A DNA stretch of 64,000 bases from Pseudarthrobacter sulfonivorans. Lineage in GTDB: Bacteria; Actinomycetota; Actinomycetes; Actinomycetales; Micrococcaceae. The stretch's first letter is position 1. Each line of letters begins with the position of its first letter. This document shows positions 41,408 through 49,721 of the stretch, one piece after another. The stretch covers positions 3,348,001-3,412,000 of the forward strand of contig NZ_CP013747.1 in NCBI RefSeq assembly GCF_001484605.1, in the 5' to 3' direction. The position numbers were made by a program, and so were the translations under genes. The notes under the pieces were generated by a model, which was not told the DNA's origin, did no database searches, and saw only the letters and a program-made list of their open reading frames with translations.

Positions 41408-43003
41408 TTGTTTGGAAATAAGTTCGCACGGCCGGCAATGGCCGGCCATGAAACCCGCCGCCTCTCAAAGGTAGCTAGTCTGACCGCGTTGGCAGCAGCC
41501 AGCGTGCTGGCGTTGAGCGCATGCGCGGGTGGCGGCGGCACGGAGAGTAGTGGTGCGGGAACGGAATCGCTGCGGTTCGGCATCTCGAACGAACCCGCCA
41601 ACCTGATCACGGGAGTCGACCAAGGCACCGTCGGCAACACCATGATGACTCTCATCCACCGCGGCCTTATGTCCTATGACAAGGAAGGCAAAGTGATTGC
41701 AGGTCTCGCCGAGTCAGTGGAAATGACCGATCCCATTACCTACACATTCAAACTCCGTCCCAATTTGACCTTCCATGATGGCTCTCCGGTTACAGCCAAT
41801 AACGTGAAGGCATCCCTGGAGTACTACGCCAATAAGGCCAACGGTTCGACGTTGTTCGTCGGACTGCAGGACATTAAGAGCGTCGAGGTCAAGGACGACC
41901 ACTCTGGGGTAATTCATCTCTCGGGTCCGAACTCAGCGTTCCTGGAGTACCTGGCGATTCCCACAGCAGCCATCGTTCCGGACAAGTCCCTCGCAAAAGA
42001 CATCCCGAACCAGATCGGCGCAGGGCCCTACACCTTGAAGGAACACAACCGCGGTGTCAACCTGGTCCTGGACAAGTTCGACCAGTACTACGCTGCCGAC
42101 CAGGTCAAGCTCCCCGGCATCGATATGTCCTTCTACAGCGACGGCTCTGCAAGGACCAACGCGCTTCTCGGTGGAGATGTGGACATCATCGATTACGTGC
42201 CGTGGCCCGATTACGATAGGGTCTCCGGCACGAGCGGCATGACGCTCGACGCGCAGTCCGGCCCCCTCCAGTTCATCCAGTTCAACGTTACGAAGGGCCC
42301 CTTCGCTGACGCCAAGGTCAGGCAGGCTGTTGCCTACGCCCTGAACCGTGAAAACGCCGTCGAGGCGGCTTTCCAAGGCCATGGCGAACCACTCGCGGGC
42401 GTAAAAATCCCAGAGGACAATCCTGCTTACGACCCCGCCAACACCGGGCTTTTCGGCTACGACGTTTCAAAGGCCAAGGCGCTGCTGGCCGAAGCCGGAT
42501 ACCCCGATGGTTTCGAAGCCAAGATGCTGACTACATCCCAGTACACGTTCCTGCAGGATACGGCTTTGTCCGCCCAAGCAGACCTTTCCGCGATAGGAAT
42601 CAAAGTCACCCTTGACGCTCCTGACTGGTCGACGAGGGTTGCCAAGGGCAACTCGGGCGACTACGACCTCGCCGTCGCCGGCGGTGCCGGTATCGTGGCT
42701 GACCCGACGTACATCAAAGGACTCGTTTCCGGGCCGAACAGCTTCCTGCGGAGCTTCGGCTACGACAATCCTGCTTTGAACGCCAAGTTGGACGAAGGAC
42801 TGAGGGCAACGGACGACGCCGCTAAGAAAGCCGCCTACAACGACGCGCTGAAAATCATGCAGACTGACGTTCCCTACGCACCGATCAACACCCGCGAACA
42901 AGCCTTCGCATTCAACTCCAAAGTCAGCGGATTCAAGAACCTTCCCGGTTTCCTGAGCTTCTACAGCGGGTACTCCTTCGCCGATATCTCCCTCTCCGAA
43001 TAG
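41408..43003 (+). CDS. Peptide-type ABC transporter substrate-binding lipoprotein
   Basis: A 531-residue family 5 (DppA/OppA-type) solute-binding protein. It starts at TTG 41408, which has CGGAGG seven bases upstream; the first ATG in frame (41438) has none. A signal peptide runs to the lipobox cysteine (ALSACAGGGG, about residue 38). Typical blocks are YTFKLRPNLTFHDGSPVTANNVKASLEYY and QAVAYALNRENAVEAA. It delivers the ligand to the two permeases downstream. Confidence 0.92.
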   Translation: MFGNKFARPAMAGHETRRLSKVASLTALAAASVLALSACAGGGGTESSGAGTESLRFGISNEPANLITGVDQGTVGNTMMTLIHRGLMSYDKEGKVIAGLAESVEMTDPITYTFKLRPNLTFHDGSPVTANNVKASLEYYANKANGSTLFVGLQDIKSVEVKDDHSGVIHLSGPNSAFLEYLAIPTAAIVPDKSLAKDIPNQIGAGPYTLKEHNRGVNLVLDKFDQYYAADQVKLPGIDMSFYSDGSARTNALLGGDVDIIDYVPWPDYDRVSGTSGMTLDAQSGPLQFIQFNVTKGPFADAKVRQAVAYALNRENAVEAAFQGHGEPLAGVKIPEDNPAYDPANTGLFGYDVSKAKALLAEAGYPDGFEAKMLTTSQYTFLQDTALSAQADLSAIGIKVTLDAPDWSTRVAKGNSGDYDLAVAGGAGIVADPTYIKGLVSGPNSFLRSFGYDNPALNAKLDEGLRATDDAAKKAAYNDALKIMQTDVPYAPINTREQAFAFNSKVSGFKNLPGFLSFYSGYSFADISLSE

Positions 43004-43011
43004 GAGCCAAC

Positions 43012-43959
43012 GTGACGTCCTTTATCCTCCGTAGGGCGGGCATGGGAGCCGTACTGGTCTTCCTCGTCCTGACGCTGATCTTCTCAGCCATCCGGCTGAT
43101 TCCCGGGGACCCGGTCGAGCTGTTGCTGTCCAGCGGCAATACGAGTGCGAGTCCTGAAGTAGTGGAGCAAATGCGCGAGCAGTTGGGCCTGAACGGTTCA
43201 CTGCCTGTCCAATACTGGAACTTCCTGACAGGAATCCTCACTGGGGATCTGGGCGAATCCATCCGGACCGGAGACGCCGTATCCGAATCCATTGCACAGC
43301 GCCTACCCCGGACACTCGAGCTGGTTATATTTGCCACAGTTATCTCCATGCTCGTTGGAATTCCACTGGGAGCATGGGCTGCCGCCAGGGGCGGTTTCGT
43401 TGACAGCGCTGCAACCGTCCTGACGAGCCTGGGAGTGGCCCTTCCGGTCTACGTCCTCGGCACGCTTCTGATCCTCGTCTTCTCCCTGACACTGGGCTGG
43501 CTGCCCGCCGGCGGGTTCACGACCTGGCAGCAGAATCCGGGCAGGCATTTCCAGCTGCTCATACTGCCAGCCATCGCACTGTCGCTAGGGTTCACGGCTA
43601 TCATCGCCCGAATGACCCGGTCTGCGGTCCTTGAAACCATGGGCCAGGACTGGGTCAGGACAGCCACAGCCTTCGGGCACGGCCCCCTGAAAGTTTTCCG
43701 TCGCCACGTGCTCCGAAACTCGCTGACGCCGGTGACCACCGTCATCGGCCTGGGCTTCGGCACGCTCCTTGGATCCACCGTCCTGGTAGAGCGCGTCTTC
43801 AACTATCCCGGCCTCAGCAGCCTTCTCGTTGAATCCGTCTCGAACCGTGACTATGCCGTAGTTCAGGGGATCGTGATCATCATCGCGTTGTTGTTCATTC
43901 TCATCAACATTGTGGTTGACATCGTCTATGGCCTCCTGGACCCGAGAGTGAGGCAGTAA
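43012..43959 (+). CDS. ABC transporter permease, DppB type
   Basis: A 315-residue inner-membrane subunit with six helices. The first helix starts at FILRRAGMGAVLVFLVLTLIFS, the long periplasmic loop holds DPVELLLSSGN, and the coupling motif is RTATAFGHGPLKVFRRHVLRNSL (about residue 222). GTG 43012 is preceded by TAGGAGCC. The stop overlaps the next ATG by one base. Confidence 0.92.
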   Translation: MTSFILRRAGMGAVLVFLVLTLIFSAIRLIPGDPVELLLSSGNTSASPEVVEQMREQLGLNGSLPVQYWNFLTGILTGDLGESIRTGDAVSESIAQRLPRTLELVIFATVISMLVGIPLGAWAAARGGFVDSAATVLTSLGVALPVYVLGTLLILVFSLTLGWLPAGGFTTWQQNPGRHFQLLILPAIALSLGFTAIIARMTRSAVLETMGQDWVRTATAFGHGPLKVFRRHVLRNSLTPVTTVIGLGFGTLLGSTVLVERVFNYPGLSSLLVESVSNRDYAVVQGIVIIIALLFILINIVVDIVYGLLDPRVRQ

Positions 43960-44825
43960 TGACAAGCACAAAGCTGGCCCCGCCGAACATACGCTCTACC
44001 AAGTTCAGGCAGGCCATGGGGCCTCTCCGGAGTGCCGCCCTGGTCTATGTGGTTGTCATCATCATCGTGATGATTCTGGCACCTGTCATAGCGCCTTCGG
44101 ATCCGCTGGCTCAGGATATTGCGAACAAGAGACTGCCGGTCTTCACACCAGGCCATCTCCTCGGCACCGACGAGCTGGGCCGGGATGTCCTGACACGCAT
44201 CATGTACGGGGCGAGGATCGAACTTTTCATAGCCCTGGGTGCCACCGTTTTTGCCGCAATCGCAGGAACGTTTATGGGCATTGTGGGTGGTTTCTTCGGG
44301 GGAATAGCCGAGACCGTGACGATGCGACTGATCGTCGACGTCATTCTCGCTTTCCCTCCCATCATTCTCGCTTTGCTCGCCGTGACGATCTATGGGCCCG
44401 GGCCTATCACTTTGATCATGGTGATGGGCGTGCTATTCGCACCCACTTTCGCCCGCATCACCTATGGCCAGACGCTTTCAGTGAAGCGGGAAGAATACGT
44501 CGAAGCTGCCCGTGCATTCGGAGCTAAGACACCCGTAACCCTGTTCAAAGTCATCCTGCCGAATGTTTCCGCCCCCATTATTGTTCAATTCTCCTTGACG
44601 ATGGCACAGGCGATCCTGCTGGAATCCGGCCTTAGTTACCTGGGCCTCGGCGTTGTCCCGCCCGAACCCTCATGGGGAGCCATGGTCGCTGAAGGGCAGC
44701 GTTACATCACCAGTGACCCCATGGGCCTCCTGGTACCCAGCGCGGCACTCGTGCTAACCATTCTTGCGTTTGGCCTGCTCGGTGATGGGCTCCGCGCCTA
44801 TCTCGATCCGAAATCAAGGAAATAA
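43959..44825 (+). CDS. ABC transporter permease, DppC type
   Basis: A 288-residue partner permease. It has the N-terminal block unique to DppC (LAPVIAPSDPLAQD, HLLGTDELGRDVLTRIMYGARIEL) and six helices. The coupling loop is YVEAARAFGAKTPVTLFKVILPN near residue 180. ATG 43959 shares its first base with the end of the upstream stop (TAATG). Forms a heterodimer with the preceding protein. Confidence 0.93.
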   Translation: MTSTKLAPPNIRSTKFRQAMGPLRSAALVYVVVIIIVMILAPVIAPSDPLAQDIANKRLPVFTPGHLLGTDELGRDVLTRIMYGARIELFIALGATVFAAIAGTFMGIVGGFFGGIAETVTMRLIVDVILAFPPIILALLAVTIYGPGPITLIMVMGVLFAPTFARITYGQTLSVKREEYVEAARAFGAKTPVTLFKVILPNVSAPIIVQFSLTMAQAILLESGLSYLGLGVVPPEPSWGAMVAEGQRYITSDPMGLLVPSAALVLTILAFGLLGDGLRAYLDPKSRK

Positions 44826-44826
44826 T

Positions 44827-46494
44827 ATGAGCGCTCCAATACTCGAAATTAGCGGCCTCTCAGTTGAATTTCGGACCCATAAAGGATGGAGGGCTGTCAC
44901 GTCTGACGTTTCGCTGGATATCCGGCGCGGTGAAACGATCGCGCTGGTCGGAGAATCCGGCTCGGGCAAATCCGTTACAGCCATGTCAGTGCTCAACTTG
45001 CTTCCCAAGAATGCCCGGCGCCTGGGGTCTATTAAGTTTCAGGGCGAGGAACTGCTATCGGCCTCGGAGCCCCGTCTCCGCAAGCTGCGTGGGCAGGGAA
45101 TCTCCATGATTTTTCAGGAGCCCATGACGGCCCTCAACCCCGTCTACACGGTCGAAAGCCAGCTCTGCGACGCGATCCTGAGCCATCGGAAGATATCCAA
45201 GCAAGCCGCGTCGGAGCTGGCCCTGAAGCTTCTGCAACAGGTGCACATGCCCAGCCCGGAAAAGAAGCTCAAGCACTACCCTCACCAGCTATCGGGAGGT
45301 CAAAGGCAACGCGTCATGATCGCCATGGCTATCTCCTCCGAACCGCAGCTTCTCATCGCCGACGAACCCACTACGGCCTTGGACGTCACTGTCCAAGCGG
45401 AAATCCTGGACCTCCTGCTGGAACTCCAAAAGAAGATGGGGATGGCGGTCTTGCTGATCACTCACGACATGGGTGTGGTGGCCGACGTCGCTGACCGCGT
45501 CTTTGTGATGTCCAGCGGGAATGTCGTGGAGCATGCCAGGACAGAACAGCTGTTTGCGGCCCCTCAGGCGCAATACACGCGGGACCTGCTGAATGCGGTG
45601 CCGTACTTGGGCAAGAGCAACGGGAGAACCCGCATCCACGAACCCGAGAGCACGCTTGGAGACGAGCAATCCAGCCCCGTCCTCGAGTTGAGGGACACAG
45701 TCATCGAATATCCTGGGCGCCGGCGGCACGCAGGTTTCCGCGCAGTCGATGGCGTTTCATTCAGCATTAAGCAGGGCGAGATTCTCGGCCTTGTGGGCGA
45801 GTCCGGCTCCGGCAAGACGACTATCGGGAGAGCTGCAATCGGGCTTATCCCTGCCACCGGAGGGTCCATCCTGATCAACGGAGCGGATATTGGATCGGCG
45901 GATGAAAGGAAGAAGCGAGCGATCAGGAAGAACGTTTCCATCGTTTTTCAGGATCCTGCCTCTTCATTGAATCCGCGTGTTCCCATCGGGCGAACCGTCA
46001 CGGACCCCCTCCGCTGGGCAGGAACAGAGCTCAACAGCAAGCAACTCGACCAAAAGGCCCGGGACCTGCTCGACAGCGTCCGTATTCCCACTGACTGGGC
46101 CAGCCGGTATCCCCACGAGCTATCAGGCGGTCAGCGGCAACGCATCGGGATCGCCAGGGCCATAGCCATTGACCCGCTTCTCATGGTGGCTGATGAGCCG
46201 ACCTCAGCACTGGACGTCTCCGTGCAGGCATCCGTTCTGGAACTCTTGCTGGAGCTGCAGAGGACTATGGGGTTCTCCTGCCTTTTCATCAGCCACGACC
46301 TGTCTGTCGTCGAGAGGCTCTCCAACAGAGTGGCAGTGCTGAACAAGGGAACAGTGGTAGAAATCGGTGACACACATGACATCCTTCACAACCCGCAGCA
46401 CCCCTACACTCAGAGGCTGCTCGCTGCGGCACCTGTTCCTGATCCAGTAGTCCAGCGCCAGAAACGCCGCGATCGGATGTCCCTTGTGAGCTAA
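44827..46494 (+). CDS. ABC transporter ATPase with two fused nucleotide-binding domains (DppD-DppF)
   Basis: A 555-residue fusion of two ABC ATPases. The first half has GESGSGKSV, LSGGQRQRVMIAMA and DEPTTALDVT; the second half GESGSGKTT, LSGGQRQRIGIARA and [10 protein letters not shown]. Each half carries the oligopeptide-type C-terminal extension (HPYTQRLLAA in the second). ATG 44827 follows the DppC stop by one base. The fusion is a known variant of the Opp/Dpp system. Last gene of the operon. Confidence 0.94.
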   Translation: MSAPILEISGLSVEFRTHKGWRAVTSDVSLDIRRGETIALVGESGSGKSVTAMSVLNLLPKNARRLGSIKFQGEELLSASEPRLRKLRGQGISMIFQEPMTALNPVYTVESQLCDAILSHRKISKQAASELALKLLQQVHMPSPEKKLKHYPHQLSGGQRQRVMIAMAISSEPQLLIADEPTTALDVTVQAEILDLLLELQKKMGMAVLLITHDMGVVADVADRVFVMSSGNVVEHARTEQLFAAPQAQYTRDLLNAVPYLGKSNGRTRIHEPESTLGDEQSSPVLELRDTVIEYPGRRRHAGFRAVDGVSFSIKQGEILGLVGESGSGKTTIGRAAIGLIPATGGSILINGADIGSADERKKRAIRKNVSIVFQDPASSLNPRVPIGRTVTDPLRWAGTELNSKQLDQKARDLLDSVRIPTDWASRYPHELSGGQRQRIGIARAIAIDPLLMVADEPTSALDVSVQASVLELLLELQRTMGFSCLFISHDLSVVERLSNRVAVLNKGTVVEIGDTHDILHNPQHPYTQRLLAAAPVPDPVVQRQKRRDRMSLVS

Positions 46495-46535
46495 CTGCGC
46501 AGCCTGGACCCCAGCTGGCGCACCCATCCAGCGGA

Positions 46536-46606
46536 TGTGTCTCATAACCTAAGTGTCTTTTATCCCAAGAGTTGCGAGACGTCTCATCGGCTGTGTCTCA
46601 TAACCT
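46536..46606 (+). repeat. Direct repeats TGTGTCTCATAACCT around a GAGACGTCTC palindrome
   Basis: TGTGTCTCATAACCT occurs at 46536-46550 and again, identically, at 46592-46606. GAGACGTCTC lies between (46577-46586), and an inverted GAGACACA follows at 46678-46685. They may be recombinase sites, the end of a lost insertion sequence, or an operator array. No recombinase is nearby. Confidence 0.65.
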
Positions 46607-47065
46607 CTTTGCCTCGAAACTTATGCCATTGGAAGAGGGCGCCTGCCACCGACAACTGCGGCCCCGTGTCGCGAACCGGAGACACAACGGGTTTCCAAAT
46701 GCTTTTGCGGGGCTTGTGGGTCAGTAGGACCACTGCTCGAGTCCACTGCGGACATGGGTCTCGCATTTAGAGTTGCGCCTAATCGGAGATCTCAAGGGCA
46801 GTGGGTGGCTGCTTTTCTGGGGTGTCCCGTCAGGTCTAGAATAATTTCGGCAGCCGCGGAGCGATGGCACGTGGTTGCACCTGGTCTGCAGTGCGGCGGA
46901 CCTTCTCTTGTCTGACCTTTTTGGTGGCAACGTTCCCATCTGCCGAGCGGCGCTCCACGGATGGTGGTGGCCCACCCTCATCTGCCGGAAGAAGTTCCAG
47001 GTGCTGGGGAATTTGTCTCAATGCCGTGCCACGGCACCGGCATCAGATAAGGAAATATCCTGGAC
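46607..47065. other. Gene-free gap before the HNAGH protein
   Basis: About 460 bp of somewhat lower G+C with no credible gene on either strand. Short open frames here show no recognisable domain. Together with the direct repeats at its left, it may be an old insertion scar. Confidence 0.4.
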
Positions 47066-47647
47066 TTGCCCAGTGGGCCATATCAGAGCCCTGAAAAACC
47101 CTTTGTGGCCGCCGTTCACAACGCCGGACATGCACTGGGCTGCCTGGCAACCGGGCGCTCCCTGCAGTCCGCTGTCACCGGGCAAGTGTGCCGAGGGAAT
47201 CCGCTGGGCCTGACGCGCGGGTCTGATCGTTTCAGTTGGGCGGTGGTTTGCTGGAGCGGTCCGGCAGCCGAGGCGGTGCTGGCTACCCGTTCGGATACCT
47301 CGGTGCGGGAGGCGGCGGAGTGGATCTGGGCGCTGTACCAGGCTGGCCTGTCCGGCAGTCCGCCATCGGGTGACTATCCAGGGCCGGCGGCCACGGATCC
47401 TGCGGTGTTGGCCGTGGCGCTGTCCGTCGCCGACGCGAATTGGGCGGGGATTGAACGGATCGCTTCCGTACTCAGCGGAGCAACCCGCTCGGGGCACGGG
47501 GTCTCGGAGGTGAGCCCGAGGCTGATCAGGGACCTGATCGGAAGCAGGGACGGCGCGGACATCGCCGCCGCCTTCGGCATTTGGGAGCCGGCCATCGCCG
47601 AGGTGAAGGTTTACCACGGGCAACCGGCCGGGCTGCGCTGGCCCTAG
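47066..47647 (+). CDS. M41-peptidase-like protein with altered zinc motif (HNAGH)
   Basis: A 193-residue protein of unknown function. VAAVHNAGHALGCLATG (His18, His22) copies the FtsH-type HEAGHA helix, but the catalytic Glu is Asn19, and WSGPAAEAVLA near residue 65 matches the later G-AAE helix of that fold. So it looks like a catalytically dead or altered peptidase domain. The TTG start at 47066 lacks a clear ribosome site; GTG at 47105 is an alternative that would still keep the motif. It stands alone, downstream of a repeat-rich gap. Confidence 0.55.
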   Translation: MPSGPYQSPEKPFVAAVHNAGHALGCLATGRSLQSAVTGQVCRGNPLGLTRGSDRFSWAVVCWSGPAAEAVLATRSDTSVREAAEWIWALYQAGLSGSPPSGDYPGPAATDPAVLAVALSVADANWAGIERIASVLSGATRSGHGVSEVSPRLIRDLIGSRDGADIAAAFGIWEPAIAEVKVYHGQPAGLRWP

Positions 47648-47745
47648 CGGACCGTGTCGGTCCCAGGACGCTACGTGATTTCAGCTCTTGACGGCGGAGC
47701 TCTCATGGTCGGTAGGTCGTGGGGTGGTTGGGCGGAGGCCCGCCA

Positions 47746-48276
47746 TCATTCTCTGTCGGGGATAACCAGTACGGGCCGCTTCTGATGCCGAATCAGCAAC
47801 GCAGAAACAGAGCCTTCCAGAAGCCGGCTCATACGGGCGGTGATTTCTGGCCGGGGACCGCCGACGATGATCAGTGCCGCTCCGGTGCTTTCCGCCAGAC
47901 GGCTGAGGGCCTTGGCAGGGTCGCCGTTGAGAACGCGGAATGACCAGCGCTGTCCCGGCGGTCCGAGCTCCGATTCGAGACGTCGCAGGAGCTGCCCGGA
48001 AGGAAATTGTGCCTCTTCATTTACTGCCGGATCAAGGGAGTGTGCTGCGCGGGCATCATCTGGCTCCCATTCGGTCAGGTACGTGGCCGGGTCCACAAAG
48101 GCACACACGAGATGCAGATCCAGGCCGTCGGCGAGAGAGGCTGCCGCGCTCACCAGCTGCTCGGAGAAATCCCAGGCGGTCCCGAGTACGACCGGACCTT
48201 CCGGCCACTGCTCATCAGGCAAGGTGCGTAGCTCCGGACGATCCAAGGGCAGATTCTGCGGGCCACTGAGCCCCAA
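47746..48276 (-). CDS. Universal stress protein (UspA family)
   Basis: A 176-residue single Usp domain. The first strand VVLGTAWDFSEQLVSAAA and the ATP-type glycine loop VGGPRPEITARMSRLLEGSVS (G-x(2)-G-x(9)-GS variant) are present, though the loop is less canonical than in strong ATP binders. The gene follows the M1 peptidase on the same strand by 35 bp, so it may be the third gene of that operon. A role in stress or dormancy is inferred. Confidence 0.85.
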   Translation of the reverse strand: MGLSGPQNLPLDRPELRTLPDEQWPEGPVVLGTAWDFSEQLVSAAASLADGLDLHLVCAFVDPATYLTEWEPDDARAAHSLDPAVNEEAQFPSGQLLRRLESELGPPGQRWSFRVLNGDPAKALSRLAESTGAALIIVGGPRPEITARMSRLLEGSVSALLIRHQKRPVLVIPDRE

Positions 48277-48311
48277 CGTCGACCACAGTGCTCAGACTAG
48301 CCGTGAAACTC

Positions 48312-49721
48312 TCAGAGTCGGGGCAGTGGAAGCTGATACAGCCAGGGCGTGAGGATGGTGCGGGCGTCGAATCCCGGGACTGCACCGCAGATCCGGTCGG
48401 CGGTGGCGAACAGGTCGGGGGTGGTGACGGATCCGTGGCGGTGTTCGTCGGTCCAGGCTCTGAGGAGCCTGAAGAACAGGGCGTCGCCGGCGGCTCTGCG
48501 TAGGGCGTGGACGGCGAGGGCGCCGCGTGTGTAGACCCGGTCATCGAACATGTTGGCCGGGCCCGGGTCGCCCACGGCGAGGTCCTGGGCGTTGACGGAC
48601 AGTGCACGCCATGCAGCCTTGGCCTGGGTTGGTGCGGTGGAGTTTCCCGAGGCTTCTGACCAGAGCCATTCGGCGTAGCAGGCGAATCCTTCGTGGAGCC
48701 AGATATCGGACCAGGTGGCGGCGGTGAGTGAGTTTCCGAACCATTGGTGGGCCAGTTCGTGCGCTATGAGGCGCTGGGATTCCCAGCCCTGGTTGAGGTG
48801 GTTGGGTCCGAAGACGGACAGGGACTGGGCTTCGATCGGCATTTCTAGTCCGTCGGCGGGGACCACGACGGTGTATGTGGCGAAGGGGTACGGTCCGAAA
48901 CAGGTTTGGAAAGTGTCCATCATCTGCCCTTGGCGAGCCAGGGCGGTCCGGGCTTTCGTCATCAGGATTTGCGGTGCTGCCAGGAACTGGGGGACCGGAC
49001 GCGGCCCGTCGGGGCGGGCTGCCCGGTGGGCAGGGGGATGTGTGTGGAAGGTCAGGGGCTGGAGGTCGTAGCGGCCGATCTGGACGGTGGCAAGGTAACA
49101 TGCCATGGGTTCTGGCTGTTCGAAGACCCAGGTTTCGCGGCTGCCGTTGGCGTGGCGTGAAACCGGGACGCCGTTGCAGATGACCCGATAGTTGGCGTCG
49201 GTGGTGATCGTGTAGCCGTAGCTGGCTTTCTGGCCCGGGTGATCGTTGCAGGGAAACCATGTGGGGGCGCCGGTAGGTTGTCCGGCGACCAGGACCCCGT
49301 CGGTGAGTTCTTCCCAGCCGACTGCGCCCCAGATGCCGCGCAACGGCGCCGGGGTGCCGCCGTAGCGGACGTCGAGGCTGAAGCCGCTGCCGGCCGGCTG
49401 GGGCCGGTTTGGTGTGATGATCAGCTGGTTGCCGCGTTGAATGAACCGTGACCGTTTCCCGTCCAGCTGAAGCCTCAGCACGCGCAGCCCGGCAAGGTTC
49501 AATGTGATCGTGGTAAGTGCTGTGGAGGCCCGGGCCGTGATGGCGGCGTGGCCGGCGAGCCGGTTGGTGATGACCTGGTAATCCAGGTACAGCTCATAGC
49601 GGGAGACCTGGTAGCCGACGCTTCCGTGCCCGGGAGTGTAGGAGTCCGCAGCCACGAGATCTGCGGTGGCAGGCCGGGTCCGGATTCGTTCCCCGGCCGC
49701 GGGCTGGCGGTCGGCGTTCAT
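48312..49721 (-). CDS. M1-family zinc aminopeptidase, candidate polycation-degrading enzyme
   Basis: A 469-residue M1 metallopeptidase. Zinc ligands are His321, His325 (HELAH) and the downstream Glu in WLHEGFACYAEWLW; the exopeptidase loop is GLEMPIEAQS, the M1 GxMEN equivalent. No signal peptide is seen. Its ATG overlaps the stop of the poly-lysine-synthetase-like gene by four bases, so the two are coupled. Epsilon-poly-lysine-degrading enzymes (Pld) of Streptomyces are M1-type aminopeptidases encoded next to pls, so this one may trim or protect against the polymer. Family is certain, substrate inferred. Confidence 0.85.
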   Translation of the reverse strand: MNADRQPAAGERIRTRPATADLVAADSYTPGHGSVGYQVSRYELYLDYQVITNRLAGHAAITARASTALTTITLNLAGLRVLRLQLDGKRSRFIQRGNQLIITPNRPQPAGSGFSLDVRYGGTPAPLRGIWGAVGWEELTDGVLVAGQPTGAPTWFPCNDHPGQKASYGYTITTDANYRVICNGVPVSRHANGSRETWVFEQPEPMACYLATVQIGRYDLQPLTFHTHPPAHRAARPDGPRPVPQFLAAPQILMTKARTALARQGQMMDTFQTCFGPYPFATYTVVVPADGLEMPIEAQSLSVFGPNHLNQGWESQRLIAHELAHQWFGNSLTAATWSDIWLHEGFACYAEWLWSEASGNSTAPTQAKAAWRALSVNAQDLAVGDPGPANMFDDRVYTRGALAVHALRRAAGDALFFRLLRAWTDEHRHGSVTTPDLFATADRICGAVPGFDARTILTPWLYQLPLPRL

